Shown: positions 13,928 to 22,881 of the stretch, piece by piece | Numbering within the stretch: position 1 is the first letter of the stretch | How the letters are laid out: every line of letters starts with the position of its first letter | DNA from: Nitrogeniibacter aestuarii | GTDB lineage: Bacteria; Pseudomonadota; Gammaproteobacteria; Burkholderiales; Rhodocyclaceae | Reading direction: 5' to 3' | Length of the DNA stretch: 64,000 bases | Assembly (NCBI RefSeq): GCF_017309585.1 | Contig: NZ_CP071321.1 | Location: 2,356,001-2,420,000, forward strand | Position numbers and translations under genes: made by a program | Notes under the pieces: model-generated | What the model was told of the DNA's origin: nothing | Database searches by the model: none | Seen by the model: the letters and a program-made list of their open reading frames with translations, nothing else

Positions 13928-14702
13928 TTTCGTGCAGATCGAGCGTCAGGAGGGTGTCATGACCCTCACCCTGAATGCCCCCGACACCCGGAACGCACTG
14001 AGCACGCCCGAGCAATGGCAGGCACTTGTGGACGCGTGCAGGTGCATCGAGCATGACGATTCGGTGAGAGCCGTGGTCGTGACCGGGGCGGGGAGCGCAT
14101 TTTGCGCCGGTGGCAACATCAAGGATTTTCGCGATCGCACAGGGCTGGCCGAGGGCGACCCGATGCAGGTGCGCGAAAACTATCGTCGCGGCATTCAGCA
14201 AATCCCCCTGGCATTGTGGCAGCTGGATGTGCCCACCATTGCCGCAGTCAACGGCCCGGCGGTGGGCGCCGGCTGCGATCTGGCCTGCATGTGCGATCTG
14301 CGTGTTGCCGGTCGATCCGCGCGCTTCGCCGAAAGTTTCGTGAAACTCGGCCTGATTCCCGGTGACGGGGGCGCCTGGTGGTTGCAGCAGGCGGTGGGTT
14401 ATCAGCGTGCGGCGCTCATGAGCCTGACCGGCGAGATGATCGACGCGCAGACAGCGCTTGACTGGGGGCTGGTGGTCGAGGTGGTCGACGATGACGTCTT
14501 GCTCTCGACTGCGCAGGAACTGGCCGCACGGATTGCCGCGAATCCCGCAGGTGCCGTGAGAATGACGAAGCGTCTGTTGCGCCAGGCGCAGACCCAGCGG
14601 CTCGATGACGTGCTCCAGCTGGCGGCCGCTTTCCAGGCCATTACGCACAACAGCGACGACCACACACGTGCGGTGGCCGAATTTCTCGCGAAAAAGGCCT
14701 AG
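13920..14702 (+). CDS. Enoyl-CoA hydratase/isomerase family protein
   Basis: A 260-residue crotonase-fold enzyme. Oxyanion-hole segments GSAFCAGGNIKDF (near residue 60) and GPAVGAGCDLACMCD (near 115) are present, as is a glutamate-bearing ARFAESFVKLGLIPGDGG region. The start at 13920 overlaps the preceding gene by 8 bases and gives a standard N-terminus (MSDFVQIERQEGV). It could be a beta-oxidation hydratase or an isomerase; specificity is not readable. Its stop codon shares three of four bases (CTAG) with the stop of the convergent ACT-domain gene. Confidence 0.9.
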   Translation: MSDFVQIERQEGVMTLTLNAPDTRNALSTPEQWQALVDACRCIEHDDSVRAVVVTGAGSAFCAGGNIKDFRDRTGLAEGDPMQVRENYRRGIQQIPLALWQLDVPTIAAVNGPAVGAGCDLACMCDLRVAGRSARFAESFVKLGLIPGDGGAWWLQQAVGYQRAALMSLTGEMIDAQTALDWGLVVEVVDDDVLLSTAQELAARIAANPAGAVRMTKRLLRQAQTQRLDDVLQLAAAFQAITHNSDDHTRAVAEFLAKKA

Positions 14703-15223
14703 ATCGACACCAGTTCGTCGAGGGTGATGTCCACGATCAGATCGTTCGAGAGCGCCTCAAGATCCTGTTTGAGCGCACCGGCATCCAGCCCGCCCCCCGC
14801 CTGCAGACTGGCCTTGGCGTGAAAGAGCGTTTCACCGGACATGGGAGCGGATGAGGTAATGGTGTTGAGTTCCTCGACATTGACTTCATGTCGCGCCAGC
14901 ACCTGTGACACTTCGCGCACGATGCCCACCCGATCCTGCCCCACGAGAGACAGATGCAACTTGCGGGTATAGCCACTGTCTCCCGAAGTTTCGGTGGCAT
15001 GGGTGACGGTAATCTTCAAGGCTTCGAACGCTTCAAGGGCCGCCATCAACGCGTCGGCATCAGCATCCGCGACATCTACGCGTAGAATGCCTGCGAATTG
15101 CCCGGCCAGTTGAGCCATGGACGACTCGAGCCAGTTGCCGCCCTTGCTGCTGATGAGGGTGGCCAGGGCTTCGACCAGACCGGGTCGATCACTGCCAATC
15201 GCAGTCAGAACGAGGCTTTGCAT
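14699..15223 (-). CDS. ACT-domain protein, GcvR-like
   Basis: A 174-residue protein with two ACT domains (about residues 3-80 and 92-165), like the glycine cleavage system repressor GcvR. Typical features are SLVLTAIGSDRPGLVEALA and LSLVGQDRVGIVREVSQVLARHEVNVEEL. The start at 15223 follows GAGGAGA; the longer open frame lacks a ribosome site. ACT domains bind amino acids; GcvR acts with GcvA in enterobacteria, but no gcv genes are nearby, so a regulatory role is inferred. Confidence 0.85.
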   Translation of the reverse strand: MQSLVLTAIGSDRPGLVEALATLISSKGGNWLESSMAQLAGQFAGILRVDVADADADALMAALEAFEALKITVTHATETSGDSGYTRKLHLSLVGQDRVGIVREVSQVLARHEVNVEELNTITSSAPMSGETLFHAKASLQAGGGLDAGALKQDLEALSNDLIVDITLDELVSI

Positions 15224-15325
15224 GCTGATTTTCTCCTCTCGAAGGGTGTCGATGCGCGGTAACACGAAGGCCGTCCCGGGCATTGTAGGGCAAGCCGTCC
15301 GTGACCGCTGCGCCGGAGATGTGTC

Positions 15326-15697
15326 GTGATCACGCCTTGGGACCTGTTGCCACTGCTGCTCATTGCGCTCGTGGTGTGGTACTGGATGGACTCACTCAAG
15401 ACACGCGAGATTGCGTTGAGCACGGCGCGTCAGGCCTGCGCGCGCGGGGGGTTCCAGTTTCTTGACGAAACCGTCGCCACCGACATGACGCGTCCGGTGC
15501 GAAACGAACAGGGGCAGGTCTGTCTGCGGCGTGTCTATCGATTCGAATATTCCGACACGGGCGACAATCGCCATCGAGGCGCCGTGATCATGATGGGGCG
15601 ATCTGTCGAAGCGGTACAGATGGCCCGCATGCTGGAACTGGTGATCACCAACGCGCCGGACGAGGGCAAGGATCCGGAGCGTTCAAGACTCCATTGA
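15326..15697 (+). CDS. DUF3301 membrane-anchored protein
   Basis: A 123-residue protein with an N-terminal transmembrane helix (about residues 5-22, WDLLPLLLIALVVWYWMDS) and a cytoplasmic domain with the DUF3301 pattern KTREIALSTARQACARGGFQFLDETV and LRRVYRFEYSDTGDNRHRG. The start is GTG with a GGAG motif upstream. Function unknown. Its 3' end overlaps the convergent LpxH-like gene by 15 bases. Confidence 0.85.
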   Translation: MITPWDLLPLLLIALVVWYWMDSLKTREIALSTARQACARGGFQFLDETVATDMTRPVRNEQGQVCLRRVYRFEYSDTGDNRHRGAVIMMGRSVEAVQMARMLELVITNAPDEGKDPERSRLH

Positions 15698-16513
15698 GGT
15701 GCGTGCCACCGCGGCTTCGACCGCCTCGTCTTCGTCGACGGGTGAGGGGAGCGCCAGTGGCGCGCCCTGGGTAGCCGGGTGGCCCATCCACTCGATCAAT
15801 TCAAGCCGCCCGTCCATGTGCTCGACGATACCGGTGCAGCTGTCGACCCAGTCCCCGCAATTGACGTAGGTGAGGCCGTCGATCTGCTTGATGCTCGCCC
15901 AATGGATGTGACCGCAGATCACGCCATCGACACCACGCTCTTTCACCGCGTGAATCACCGAATCCTCAAAGTCGAAGATGAAGCTCACTGCGGTCTTGAC
16001 CTTGCGTTTGGCGTAGCCGGCCAGTGACCAGTAACCCGGTCGCCCGAGACGGCGGCGGATCTTCGACAGATAGGTGTTGATCCAGACCAGCGTGTTGTAG
16101 GCGATGTCGCCCAGCACGGCGACCCACTTGTGGTAACGGGTGACCTGATCGAACTCATCGCCATGCAGGATCACGAACCGGCGCCCGTCGGCGGTCACAT
16201 GTAAGGTCTCGTTCTCAAGCTGGATTTCGCCGAACTCGATGCCCGCGTATTCGCGCAGCGCCTCATCGTGGTTACCGGGAACAAAGATGACCCGACACCC
16301 TTTGCGCGCGCGGCGCAGGACCTTCTGAATCACGGTATTTTGCGCCGCAGACCAGTGAATGCTGCGCTTCATGGCCCAGAAGTCGACGATGTCTCCGACC
16401 AGATAGAGGTAGTCGGATTCGTAGTGGCGCAGGAATTCCAACAACTGGTCTGCCTGACAGCCACGTGTTCCGAGGTGAATGTCGGAAACGAAAATGGCGC
16501 GAACCTTTTGCAT
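15683..16513 (-). CDS. UDP-2,3-diacylglucosamine diphosphatase-like metallophosphoesterase
   Basis: A 276-residue calcineurin-like phosphoesterase, probably a peripheral membrane enzyme of lipid A synthesis (LpxH family). The metal-binding motifs are all present: SDIHLG (residue 10), GDIVDFW (41), PGNHDE (80), LHGDEFD (116) and CGHIHW (near 201). It is somewhat longer than enterobacterial LpxH and resembles the LpxH-like group widespread in betaproteobacteria. A related nucleotide phosphoesterase function cannot be ruled out. Confidence 0.85.
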   Translation of the reverse strand: MQKVRAIFVSDIHLGTRGCQADQLLEFLRHYESDYLYLVGDIVDFWAMKRSIHWSAAQNTVIQKVLRRARKGCRVIFVPGNHDEALREYAGIEFGEIQLENETLHVTADGRRFVILHGDEFDQVTRYHKWVAVLGDIAYNTLVWINTYLSKIRRRLGRPGYWSLAGYAKRKVKTAVSFIFDFEDSVIHAVKERGVDGVICGHIHWASIKQIDGLTYVNCGDWVDSCTGIVEHMDGRLELIEWMGHPATQGAPLALPSPVDEDEAVEAAVARTSMES

Positions 16514-16592
16514 GCGTTCTTGAACCGCGAGGCGAAAACGCTGCCAAGGCTAGACCCTGTCTGTGACAGGCCCGTGACGTTGTCACATGTCC

Positions 16593-17795
16593 TTAAACCG
16601 ACTGGCCCGCTGCAAAACCGGACGACCAGGCCCACTGGAAGTTGTACCCCCCCAGATGCCCGGTCACGTCCACGACCTCGCCAATGAAATACAGGCCCGG
16701 TTGCTGGCGTGCTTCCATGGTCTTGGACGACAGGGCGTTGGTGTCGACGCCACCGAGAGTGACCTCTGCCTTTGCAAAGCCCTGCGTCCCCGAGGGGCTG
16801 AGTGTCCAGTTGGCGAGGGCATGGGCCATGTGCGTGATGGCCTTGTCGCCGAGTTGGGCCAGCGGCACCTCGAAACCATGCAATTCGGCCCAGGCACGGG
16901 CAAAGCGCTTGGGCAGACGCTCGGCGAGCAGATTGCCCGGCAGGCTGTTGCTGTGCCGATGTGACTGGAGCCATTCAAGCGTATCTTCGCCCGGCAGCAG
17001 ATCAAGCACGATCGGCTCCGGCGCGCCCAGAGAACACGCCGCCTGCCAGTAACTGGATATCTGAAGAATGGCCGGCCCGCTCAAGCCCTTGTGCGTGACC
17101 AGTGCCTGCTCACGAAAGGTGCCGCCCGCGCTTCGCGCCTCCACCGCAAACGAGGCGCCGGCCAGCGGCGCGAGCCCGTCCAGCGTTTCCCGATCCAGCG
17201 TCAGCGGTACGAGGGCAGGGCGGGGCTCGATGATGCCAAGTCCGAACTGTCTTGCCAGGCGGTAGCCGATATCGCTGGCGCCAATCTTCGGGATCGAGAG
17301 CCCGCCCGTGGCAACCACCAGTGCCGCCGTATCAAACTCGCCCCTGTCTGTACTCACCAACCATCGACTGTCGGCACTGCGCTCGACATGCGCCACCGAG
17401 GCGGGCTGAAGCCAGTCGACCTTTCCGTCCTCGCACTCGGCCTCCAGCATGTCGATGATCTGCGCGCTGCTCTCGTCGCAGAACAACTGACCGAGCGTCT
17501 TTTCATGAAAACGGATGCCGTGGCGCTGGACCATGGCGATGAAATCGTGGGGGGTGTAACGCGCCAGCGCCGAGCGACAGAAATGGGGGTTGCGCGACAG
17601 ATAGTGCCCGGCCGTCACATCGAGGTTGGTGAAGTTGCAACGTCCGCCGCCCGAGATGCGAATCTTCTCGGCCCGCTTCTGCGCATGATCGATCAGCAGG
17701 ACGCTGCGTCCGCGCTGGCCGGCCTGCGCGGCGCACATCATGCCTGCCGCGCCCGCGCCGAGCACGATCACGTCATAACGGGTGGAGTGGGGCAT
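16593..17795 (-). CDS. NAD(P)/FAD-dependent oxidoreductase, BaiN/HI0933 family
   Basis: A 400-residue flavoprotein. The N-terminal dinucleotide-binding motif VIVLGAGAAGMMCAAQAG (residues 9-26) is followed by the family block KIRISGGGRCNFTN (near 44-57), a second FAD contact VVATGGLSIPKIG, and the C-terminal GGVDTNALSSKTMEARQQPGL and GEVVDVTGHLGGYN segments. These proteins are soluble; most are uncharacterised, with one group linked to bile-acid dehydrogenation. Divergent from the DUF748 gene, 123 bases apart. Confidence 0.92.
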   Translation of the reverse strand: MPHSTRYDVIVLGAGAAGMMCAAQAGQRGRSVLLIDHAQKRAEKIRISGGGRCNFTNLDVTAGHYLSRNPHFCRSALARYTPHDFIAMVQRHGIRFHEKTLGQLFCDESSAQIIDMLEAECEDGKVDWLQPASVAHVERSADSRWLVSTDRGEFDTAALVVATGGLSIPKIGASDIGYRLARQFGLGIIEPRPALVPLTLDRETLDGLAPLAGASFAVEARSAGGTFREQALVTHKGLSGPAILQISSYWQAACSLGAPEPIVLDLLPGEDTLEWLQSHRHSNSLPGNLLAERLPKRFARAWAELHGFEVPLAQLGDKAITHMAHALANWTLSPSGTQGFAKAEVTLGGVDTNALSSKTMEARQQPGLYFIGEVVDVTGHLGGYNFQWAWSSGFAAGQSV

Positions 17796-17918
17796 GTCGG
17801 GTTACGCCGGCTGGACAAGGACGCCGGATTTTCCGCTCCTGCGGGCGTCCGCGCAAGGCGCGTCACGTTCACACGAAACGAGCCGGCTGATAAGCTCGAC
17901 GGCAAAGGAGAGGGCTCG

Positions 17919-20900
17919 ATGAAGGAATACCACACGCCACCTGAAGCAAAACCGCTTCGCCGGTGGGTCTGGCTGAGGCGTCTGGCGCTCGCCACCGCCC
18001 TGTATGCCCTGTTCGGGTTCGTGTTGCTGCCGGCCTTGATTGAGTGGCAGTTGCCCAAGCGGGCCAGTGAGCAACTCGGCCGCCAGGTGACCCTCGACAA
18101 GGCCCGCTTCAATCCTTTCTCTCTGACGCTTCGTCTCGAAGGGCTGACGGTCAAGGAAGCGGACTCGAGTACCAATGCCTTGGCCATTGGTGCGGCAGAA
18201 ACCGATCTGCAGTGGCGTTCGATCATTCACTGGGGGCTGGTGTTCTCGCGCCTGGAGATCGAAGCGCCGCGTTTCTCGTTGATTCGCCTCGACGAGAAGA
18301 CCACCAACTGGTCAGACGTCATTGCGCGCTTTGCTTCAAGCGATCCTCCGCCGGAGCCACAGGATGACGGGCCCCTGCGCTTTTCCATCAACAATATCCA
18401 CGTCGCAGACGGCGAGGTCGATATCGACGACCGCGTCGCCGGCCTCATTCATACGGTCCGCCAACTCACGATCGGCATTCCCTTCATTTCGGCTTTTCCG
18501 GCCGAGGTCGAGCATTACGTTCAGCCGGAACTGTCGGCACTCATCAACGATGCGCCTTTCGAACTCAACGGTCGCACCCGTCCGTTCGATGAGCAGCAGA
18601 CGACCGTTTTCGACCTTCAGCTGGCACCGTTCGATATCGCGCCGTTCCTGGCCTATCTGCCGTATGAGCCGCAGTTCCGTATCGTGCGCGGGCAACTGGC
18701 TACGGCACTGGAACTGGCCTTCGAGCAACCCGCCGACGGTACGCCTCGCCTGACACTGGTCGGTACAGCGCGTCTGATCGACCTGGCCACGACGGATCTG
18801 GACGACAAACCGCTGGCCTCGCTCGAACAGCTCAAGCTCGACATCGGCGAATTCGACGTCTTCGCAAACCATCTCCACGTGGTCGAAGCGCGCCTGACCG
18901 CGCCCGACGTGACCTTGGCACGTCTTGCCAATGGCAGCCTCAATCTCGATGCGTTCTCCCCACCGACCACCGTATCGAAGGCGGCGCCCGCCCCAAGCGA
19001 TGACGTTCCACCGGCAACGGCAGACGCTGAAGATGCGGGGCAGGGGGGATTTGCGTTTTCTGTCGATCGCATTCGTCTGGAGCGTGGCCGCGTCGCGTTC
19101 TCCGATGCAGCAGCGCCGGCAGGCAAATTCGCCACCGTATTCAGCCCGGTGGAAGCCTCCATCGATGGACTGGGTAACGCGGGTGAATCAGCGCCGGTCA
19201 AATTGACGTTTGTCTCCGATGCCGGTGAATCCGTGACTGCCGAAGGTGCGCTGGTGCTGGCGCCGTTTTCGGCGACGCTCACGGTGGCGGCTGACAAGCT
19301 CCCGCTCACGCGTTATGCCCCGTATTTTGCCAATCAGCTCAAGGACGCCGCCATCACGGCAGGGGTCGCCAGTGCCAACGTACCCATCGCAATCGACGCC
19401 GACGGAGTCAAGGTGAGTGATGCGCGACTCGACCTGTCGGATTTTGCATTGAAGCTGGCTGACGCCAAAGAGCCTGCAGTGAGTCTCAAGCAACTCGCGC
19501 TGACTCAGGTGACTTTCGACAGCGCAGCGCCAAGCGCGGCAGTGGGCGTCATCGATGCCAGCGGCGGCGTGCTTAGACTGGTGCGCAGCCGTCGAGGTGA
19601 GATCGATCTGGCGGGTATCGCAGCGACATCTTCCGACACGGCGGCGCCCTCCGAGGAAGGCAAGCCCATGTCCATCTCGCTGGGTGCCATCAAGCTGTCA
19701 GATTGGTCGATTGCTGTTCGGGATGAAGGGGTCAGACCCGCAGTCAGTACCACACTGGATCAGCTGGTGCTGACGACGGGTGCCATCAAACTGGATGCAC
19801 TCGGCGACACCAGTGTTCAGCTGAAGTCGCGCCTCAACGGCAGTGGCGGCATTGCGCTCAAGGGCAAGGTGAACCTGGCCAGTTTCGATAGCAATCTGCG
19901 GCTTGACCTCAGTGGGCTCGACCTGCGTCGCTTTTCCGCCTACGTCCCCCAGGCGGCGGCCATTGACATTCGCTCAGCACGGCTGGGGGCGGGCGGACAG
20001 CTCAGCCTGAGCGCCCTGAGCAGTGCCACGCCACGGATTGTTTATCGCGGTCGTGTCGGTCTTGACGACCTCGTTGCGCGCGACACCCTCAACGACACCG
20101 ACTTTCTCCGATGGAAAAAACTGTCGATCGACGGCATTGACGTCAACACCGAGCCGCTGTCAGTCGGCATAGACACCATCAGCCTCAGCAATTTCTACTC
20201 GCGGCTCATTCTCGACGCCAAGGGGCGCCTCAACTTCCGCGAGCTGACCGCGGTTGAAGGCGAGGCGACGGAAAACGCGAAAGGAGAATCGCAGGCGGTG
20301 GTGGACGCACCACCGGCGGCGCTTCCGCCAATCCGGATCGGCAAGATTCAGGTGGATCAGGGCAATGTGCAGTACAGCGACCGGTTCATCAAACCCAATT
20401 ACGATGCCGATCTTCAATCGGTGTCAGGCTCGCTGACCGATCTTCGGTCCGAGCCCGACAGCGTCGCCACCCTGTCGCTGACCGCCGCGCTCGACCATGG
20501 AGCGCCGGTGGAAATTACCGGCCAGCTCAACCCGCTCCGACAGGATCGGTATCTGGACATTCTGGCCACCGTCCGTGATTTCCAGCTCCCCACCATTTCC
20601 AGCTATTCGGGCAAGTACGTGGGCTACGGCATCGCCAAGGGCAAACTCTCGGCCGATCTTTCGTACAAGATCGAGGACCGTGTCCTCACCGCCAAGAACG
20701 ATGTGCTGCTCGACCAGCTCACCTTCGGACAAAAAGTCGAGAGTAAAGACGCGGTCAACCTGCCGGTGCAGTTGGCGGTCGCCTTGCTCAAGAACAGCAA
20801 GGGCGAGATCGATCTGTCGGTGCCCGTCAGCGGGACGCTCGACGATCCGCAGTTCAGCATTGGCGGTCTGGTCTGGAAGGCGTTTTTCAACCTCATCGTC

Positions 20901-21506
20901 AAGGCGGTGACATCGCCGTTCGCTTTGCTGGGCTCGGCATTTGGCGGTGGCGAAGAACTCGCCTATGTCGAGTTCGCCCCGGGCACTGCGCAGCTTTCGT
21001 CGGCCGAGCGTGAAAAACTCGAAACCCTGGCCAAAGCACTCTCCGAGCGTCCCGCGCTCAAGCTGTCGATGACCGGTTGGACCGACCCTGTGTCTGATGG
21101 CGAAGGCCTGCGCACACGCTGGATCGAAGACCGCATGCGCGAACTTCTGCGTCAGGAGCTGATCGACGAGGGGAAGGCGCCGCCCGCGCTCGAATCGATC
21201 AACATACCGCCCGATCGCCGTGCCGAACTGCTTGAGGCCGTCTACGATGAGGCCGAGATCAAGAAGCCGCGCAACGCCATCGGATTCGCCAAGAGCCTGC
21301 CCCCTGAAGAAATGACCGCGCTACTCAAGGCGGCAGCGCCTGCCGGGCCAGAGGCCGTGGCAGCGCTGGGCAAACGGCGTGCGCAGGTGGTACGTGACTG
21401 GCTGGTGGGAGAGAGCAAGGTCAGTGCATCGAGAATCTTCCTGGTGGCGCCCGATGCCATTGGCGAGGCCAAGGCGGAACCGAAAGTCGAATTTTCACTC
21501 AAGTGA
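17919..21506 (+). CDS. DUF748 / AsmA-like envelope protein
   Basis: A 1195-residue protein anchored by one N-terminal transmembrane helix (about residues 23-45, ALATALYALFGFVLLPALIEW) with a very large periplasmic part. The sequence is rich in beta-strand repeats such as the repeating LDLSGLDLRRF and LKLDIGEFDVFA types, as expected of AsmA/TamB-related proteins that may bridge membranes and move lipids. The C-terminal 180 residues start with an OmpA-like segment (YVEFAPGTAQLSSAEREKLETLAKAL) and end in a VDVK-like KVEFSLK. AAAGGAGAGG before 17919 fixes the start. Lipid-transport function is inferred from family. Confidence 0.85.
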   Translation: MKEYHTPPEAKPLRRWVWLRRLALATALYALFGFVLLPALIEWQLPKRASEQLGRQVTLDKARFNPFSLTLRLEGLTVKEADSSTNALAIGAAETDLQWRSIIHWGLVFSRLEIEAPRFSLIRLDEKTTNWSDVIARFASSDPPPEPQDDGPLRFSINNIHVADGEVDIDDRVAGLIHTVRQLTIGIPFISAFPAEVEHYVQPELSALINDAPFELNGRTRPFDEQQTTVFDLQLAPFDIAPFLAYLPYEPQFRIVRGQLATALELAFEQPADGTPRLTLVGTARLIDLATTDLDDKPLASLEQLKLDIGEFDVFANHLHVVEARLTAPDVTLARLANGSLNLDAFSPPTTVSKAAPAPSDDVPPATADAEDAGQGGFAFSVDRIRLERGRVAFSDAAAPAGKFATVFSPVEASIDGLGNAGESAPVKLTFVSDAGESVTAEGALVLAPFSATLTVAADKLPLTRYAPYFANQLKDAAITAGVASANVPIAIDADGVKVSDARLDLSDFALKLADAKEPAVSLKQLALTQVTFDSAAPSAAVGVIDASGGVLRLVRSRRGEIDLAGIAATSSDTAAPSEEGKPMSISLGAIKLSDWSIAVRDEGVRPAVSTTLDQLVLTTGAIKLDALGDTSVQLKSRLNGSGGIALKGKVNLASFDSNLRLDLSGLDLRRFSAYVPQAAAIDIRSARLGAGGQLSLSALSSATPRIVYRGRVGLDDLVARDTLNDTDFLRWKKLSIDGIDVNTEPLSVGIDTISLSNFYSRLILDAKGRLNFRELTAVEGEATENAKGESQAVVDAPPAALPPIRIGKIQVDQGNVQYSDRFIKPNYDADLQSVSGSLTDLRSEPDSVATLSLTAALDHGAPVEITGQLNPLRQDRYLDILATVRDFQLPTISSYSGKYVGYGIAKGKLSADLSYKIEDRVLTAKNDVLLDQLTFGQKVESKDAVNLPVQLAVALLKNSKGEIDLSVPVSGTLDDPQFSIGGLVWKAFFNLIVKAVTSPFALLGSAFGGGEELAYVEFAPGTAQLSSAEREKLETLAKALSERPALKLSMTGWTDPVSDGEGLRTRWIEDRMRELLRQELIDEGKAPPALESINIPPDRRAELLEAVYDEAEIKKPRNAIGFAKSLPPEEMTALLKAAAPAGPEAVAALGKRRAQVVRDWLVGESKVSASRIFLVAPDAIGEAKAEPKVEFSLK

Positions 21507-21537
21507 ATTCATGACCCAACATGCGAGGTGCGAGCAA

Positions 21538-21828
21538 ATGAGCAAGAAGCTGACTGATGGCGTACTGATGCAGAACCTTTCCGGTCTCGAGGGCTGGAAA
21601 CTCAACGACGACAAGACCGCCATCTCGCGAAGTTTCAAGTTCGCCGACTTCAACGCGGCCTTCGGTTTTATGACCCGGATCGCGCTCAAGGCCGAACAGC
21701 TCGATCACCATCCCGACTGGCACAACGTCTACAACACCGTTGATATCACGCTGAGCACCCATGACGTGGGTGGCCTCAGTGATAAGGACATCGTGATGGC
21801 CCGGTTCGTCTCCGCGCTCGCAGGCTGA
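21538..21828 (+). CDS. phhB: Pterin-4a-carbinolamine dehydratase
   Basis: A 96-residue enzyme that dehydrates 4a-hydroxytetrahydropterin during pterin recycling. The active-site block HHPDWHNVYNTVDITLSTHD is intact, with its His-His and later His. The ATG at 21538 is preferred over that at 21511 because GAGG lies 9 bases upstream of it. Phenylalanine hydroxylase, the usual partner, is not in the window, so the protein may instead act in general pterin metabolism. Confidence 0.92.
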   Translation: MSKKLTDGVLMQNLSGLEGWKLNDDKTAISRSFKFADFNAAFGFMTRIALKAEQLDHHPDWHNVYNTVDITLSTHDVGGLSDKDIVMARFVSALAG

Positions 21829-21841
21829 GACACCCGTACAG

Positions 21842-21875
21842 CATGGCGCGGAGATATTGCGCTGCGCCATGTTTT
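21842..21875 (+). terminator. Rho-independent terminator after phhB
   Basis: CATGGCGC and GCGCCATG form an 8-bp stem (inner GCGC pairs possible) followed by TTTT. It sits 13 bases after the phhB stop and fits an intrinsic terminator. Confidence 0.7.
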
Positions 21876-21964
21876 CCCCTCTGCCGGGTGATAGAGTGAC
21901 CCCACAAGTCACACCATCACTTCAGTACCCGACATAAAAAATACAGGGCCTGGCAGGAGAACCA

Positions 21965-22819
21965 ATGAAGCAGATGGATTGGCGCCCGTTTCCCTACGGA
22001 GACCGGGCGTATCGCTACACGGGCATGGCATTGTCCGATCAGTGGCAGCGGCTCCACCGGGGAGATCTGGAGCCGTACCCGACCGCCGACCGCATTGCAG
22101 ACCAGATTGACCGTTGCGGGCCTGCGCTGGCCACTGCGCATGACCCGGCGCGGCTGGCTGATGCGCTTCAATCGGCATGGCGCGACTATCACGCAGGCGA
22201 TTTCGGGGCGGCGATCCGAACGGCCGCGGCGCTCGGTCCCATTGGCGACGTGGTGGTTGCGCGGGCCGAGGTGGCCTATGCCACTTACCTCGAGAAGGAT
22301 GATCGAGGTGCGCTGACCATGCTGTGCGACGCTGCGCGCCGAAGTGAATCGCTCGCACGCATCGATCCGGCCTGTACCAATGCCTGGTTACTGCATGCCA
22401 TGGCACTGGGGCGTTACAGTCAGCGGATCTCGGTGGTCAAGGCACTCGCGCGCGGTCTTGGCAGCAAGATCCGGCAGAGTCTGCTCACCGTGCTCGCGCT
22501 AGAGCCCGAGCATGCCGCGGCGCTGGCGACCTTCGGTGTCTATCACTTCGAAGTGATAGACAAGGTGGGTGCGGTGGTCGGCAAGATGACGCATTCGGCG
22601 ACGCGGGAGGAGGGTGTGCGTTGTTTCGAGCAAGCCCTGAGCATTGATCCGGACAGCCCGATCACCCGCATGGAGTATGCGCGGGCGCTTGGCCTCGGGC
22701 GTGGTCGTGACGTCCCGGCAGCCGAAAAGATCATGAAACGCGCGGCGAGCTGCCACCCGTGCGACGCACTGGCGCGGCTGGATGTTGAAAGGGCCCGCCT
22801 GGCGCTCAATTTTTCCTGA
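21965..22819 (+). CDS. TPR-like helical repeat protein of unknown function
   Basis: A 284-residue soluble protein without signal peptide. Helical pairs resembling tetratricopeptide repeats are visible, for example AWRDYHAGDFGAAIRTAAAL (near residue 70), LEPEHAAALATFGVYHFE and CFEQALSIDPDSPITRMEYARAL (near 220). A GGAG motif lies about 6 bases before the ATG. TPR folds bind partner proteins; no partner is suggested by the neighbours. It ends at the bidirectional terminator shared with metY. Confidence 0.75.
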   Translation: MKQMDWRPFPYGDRAYRYTGMALSDQWQRLHRGDLEPYPTADRIADQIDRCGPALATAHDPARLADALQSAWRDYHAGDFGAAIRTAAALGPIGDVVVARAEVAYATYLEKDDRGALTMLCDAARRSESLARIDPACTNAWLLHAMALGRYSQRISVVKALARGLGSKIRQSLLTVLALEPEHAAALATFGVYHFEVIDKVGAVVGKMTHSATREEGVRCFEQALSIDPDSPITRMEYARALGLGRGRDVPAAEKIMKRAASCHPCDALARLDVERARLALNFS

Positions 22820-22835
22820 ACATTCACCGGACATG

Positions 22836-22862
22836 AAAAAGCCGGCGTGATGCCGGCTTTTT
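22836..22862. terminator. Bidirectional intrinsic terminator
   Basis: AAAAAGCCGGC and GCCGGCTTTTT form an 11-bp perfect stem with a 5-base loop (GTGAT), having A-runs on one side and T-runs on the other. It can end transcription from both the TPR-like gene (plus) and metY (minus). Confidence 0.9.
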
Positions 22863-22881
22863 CATTGCACGTCCGTTAGTC

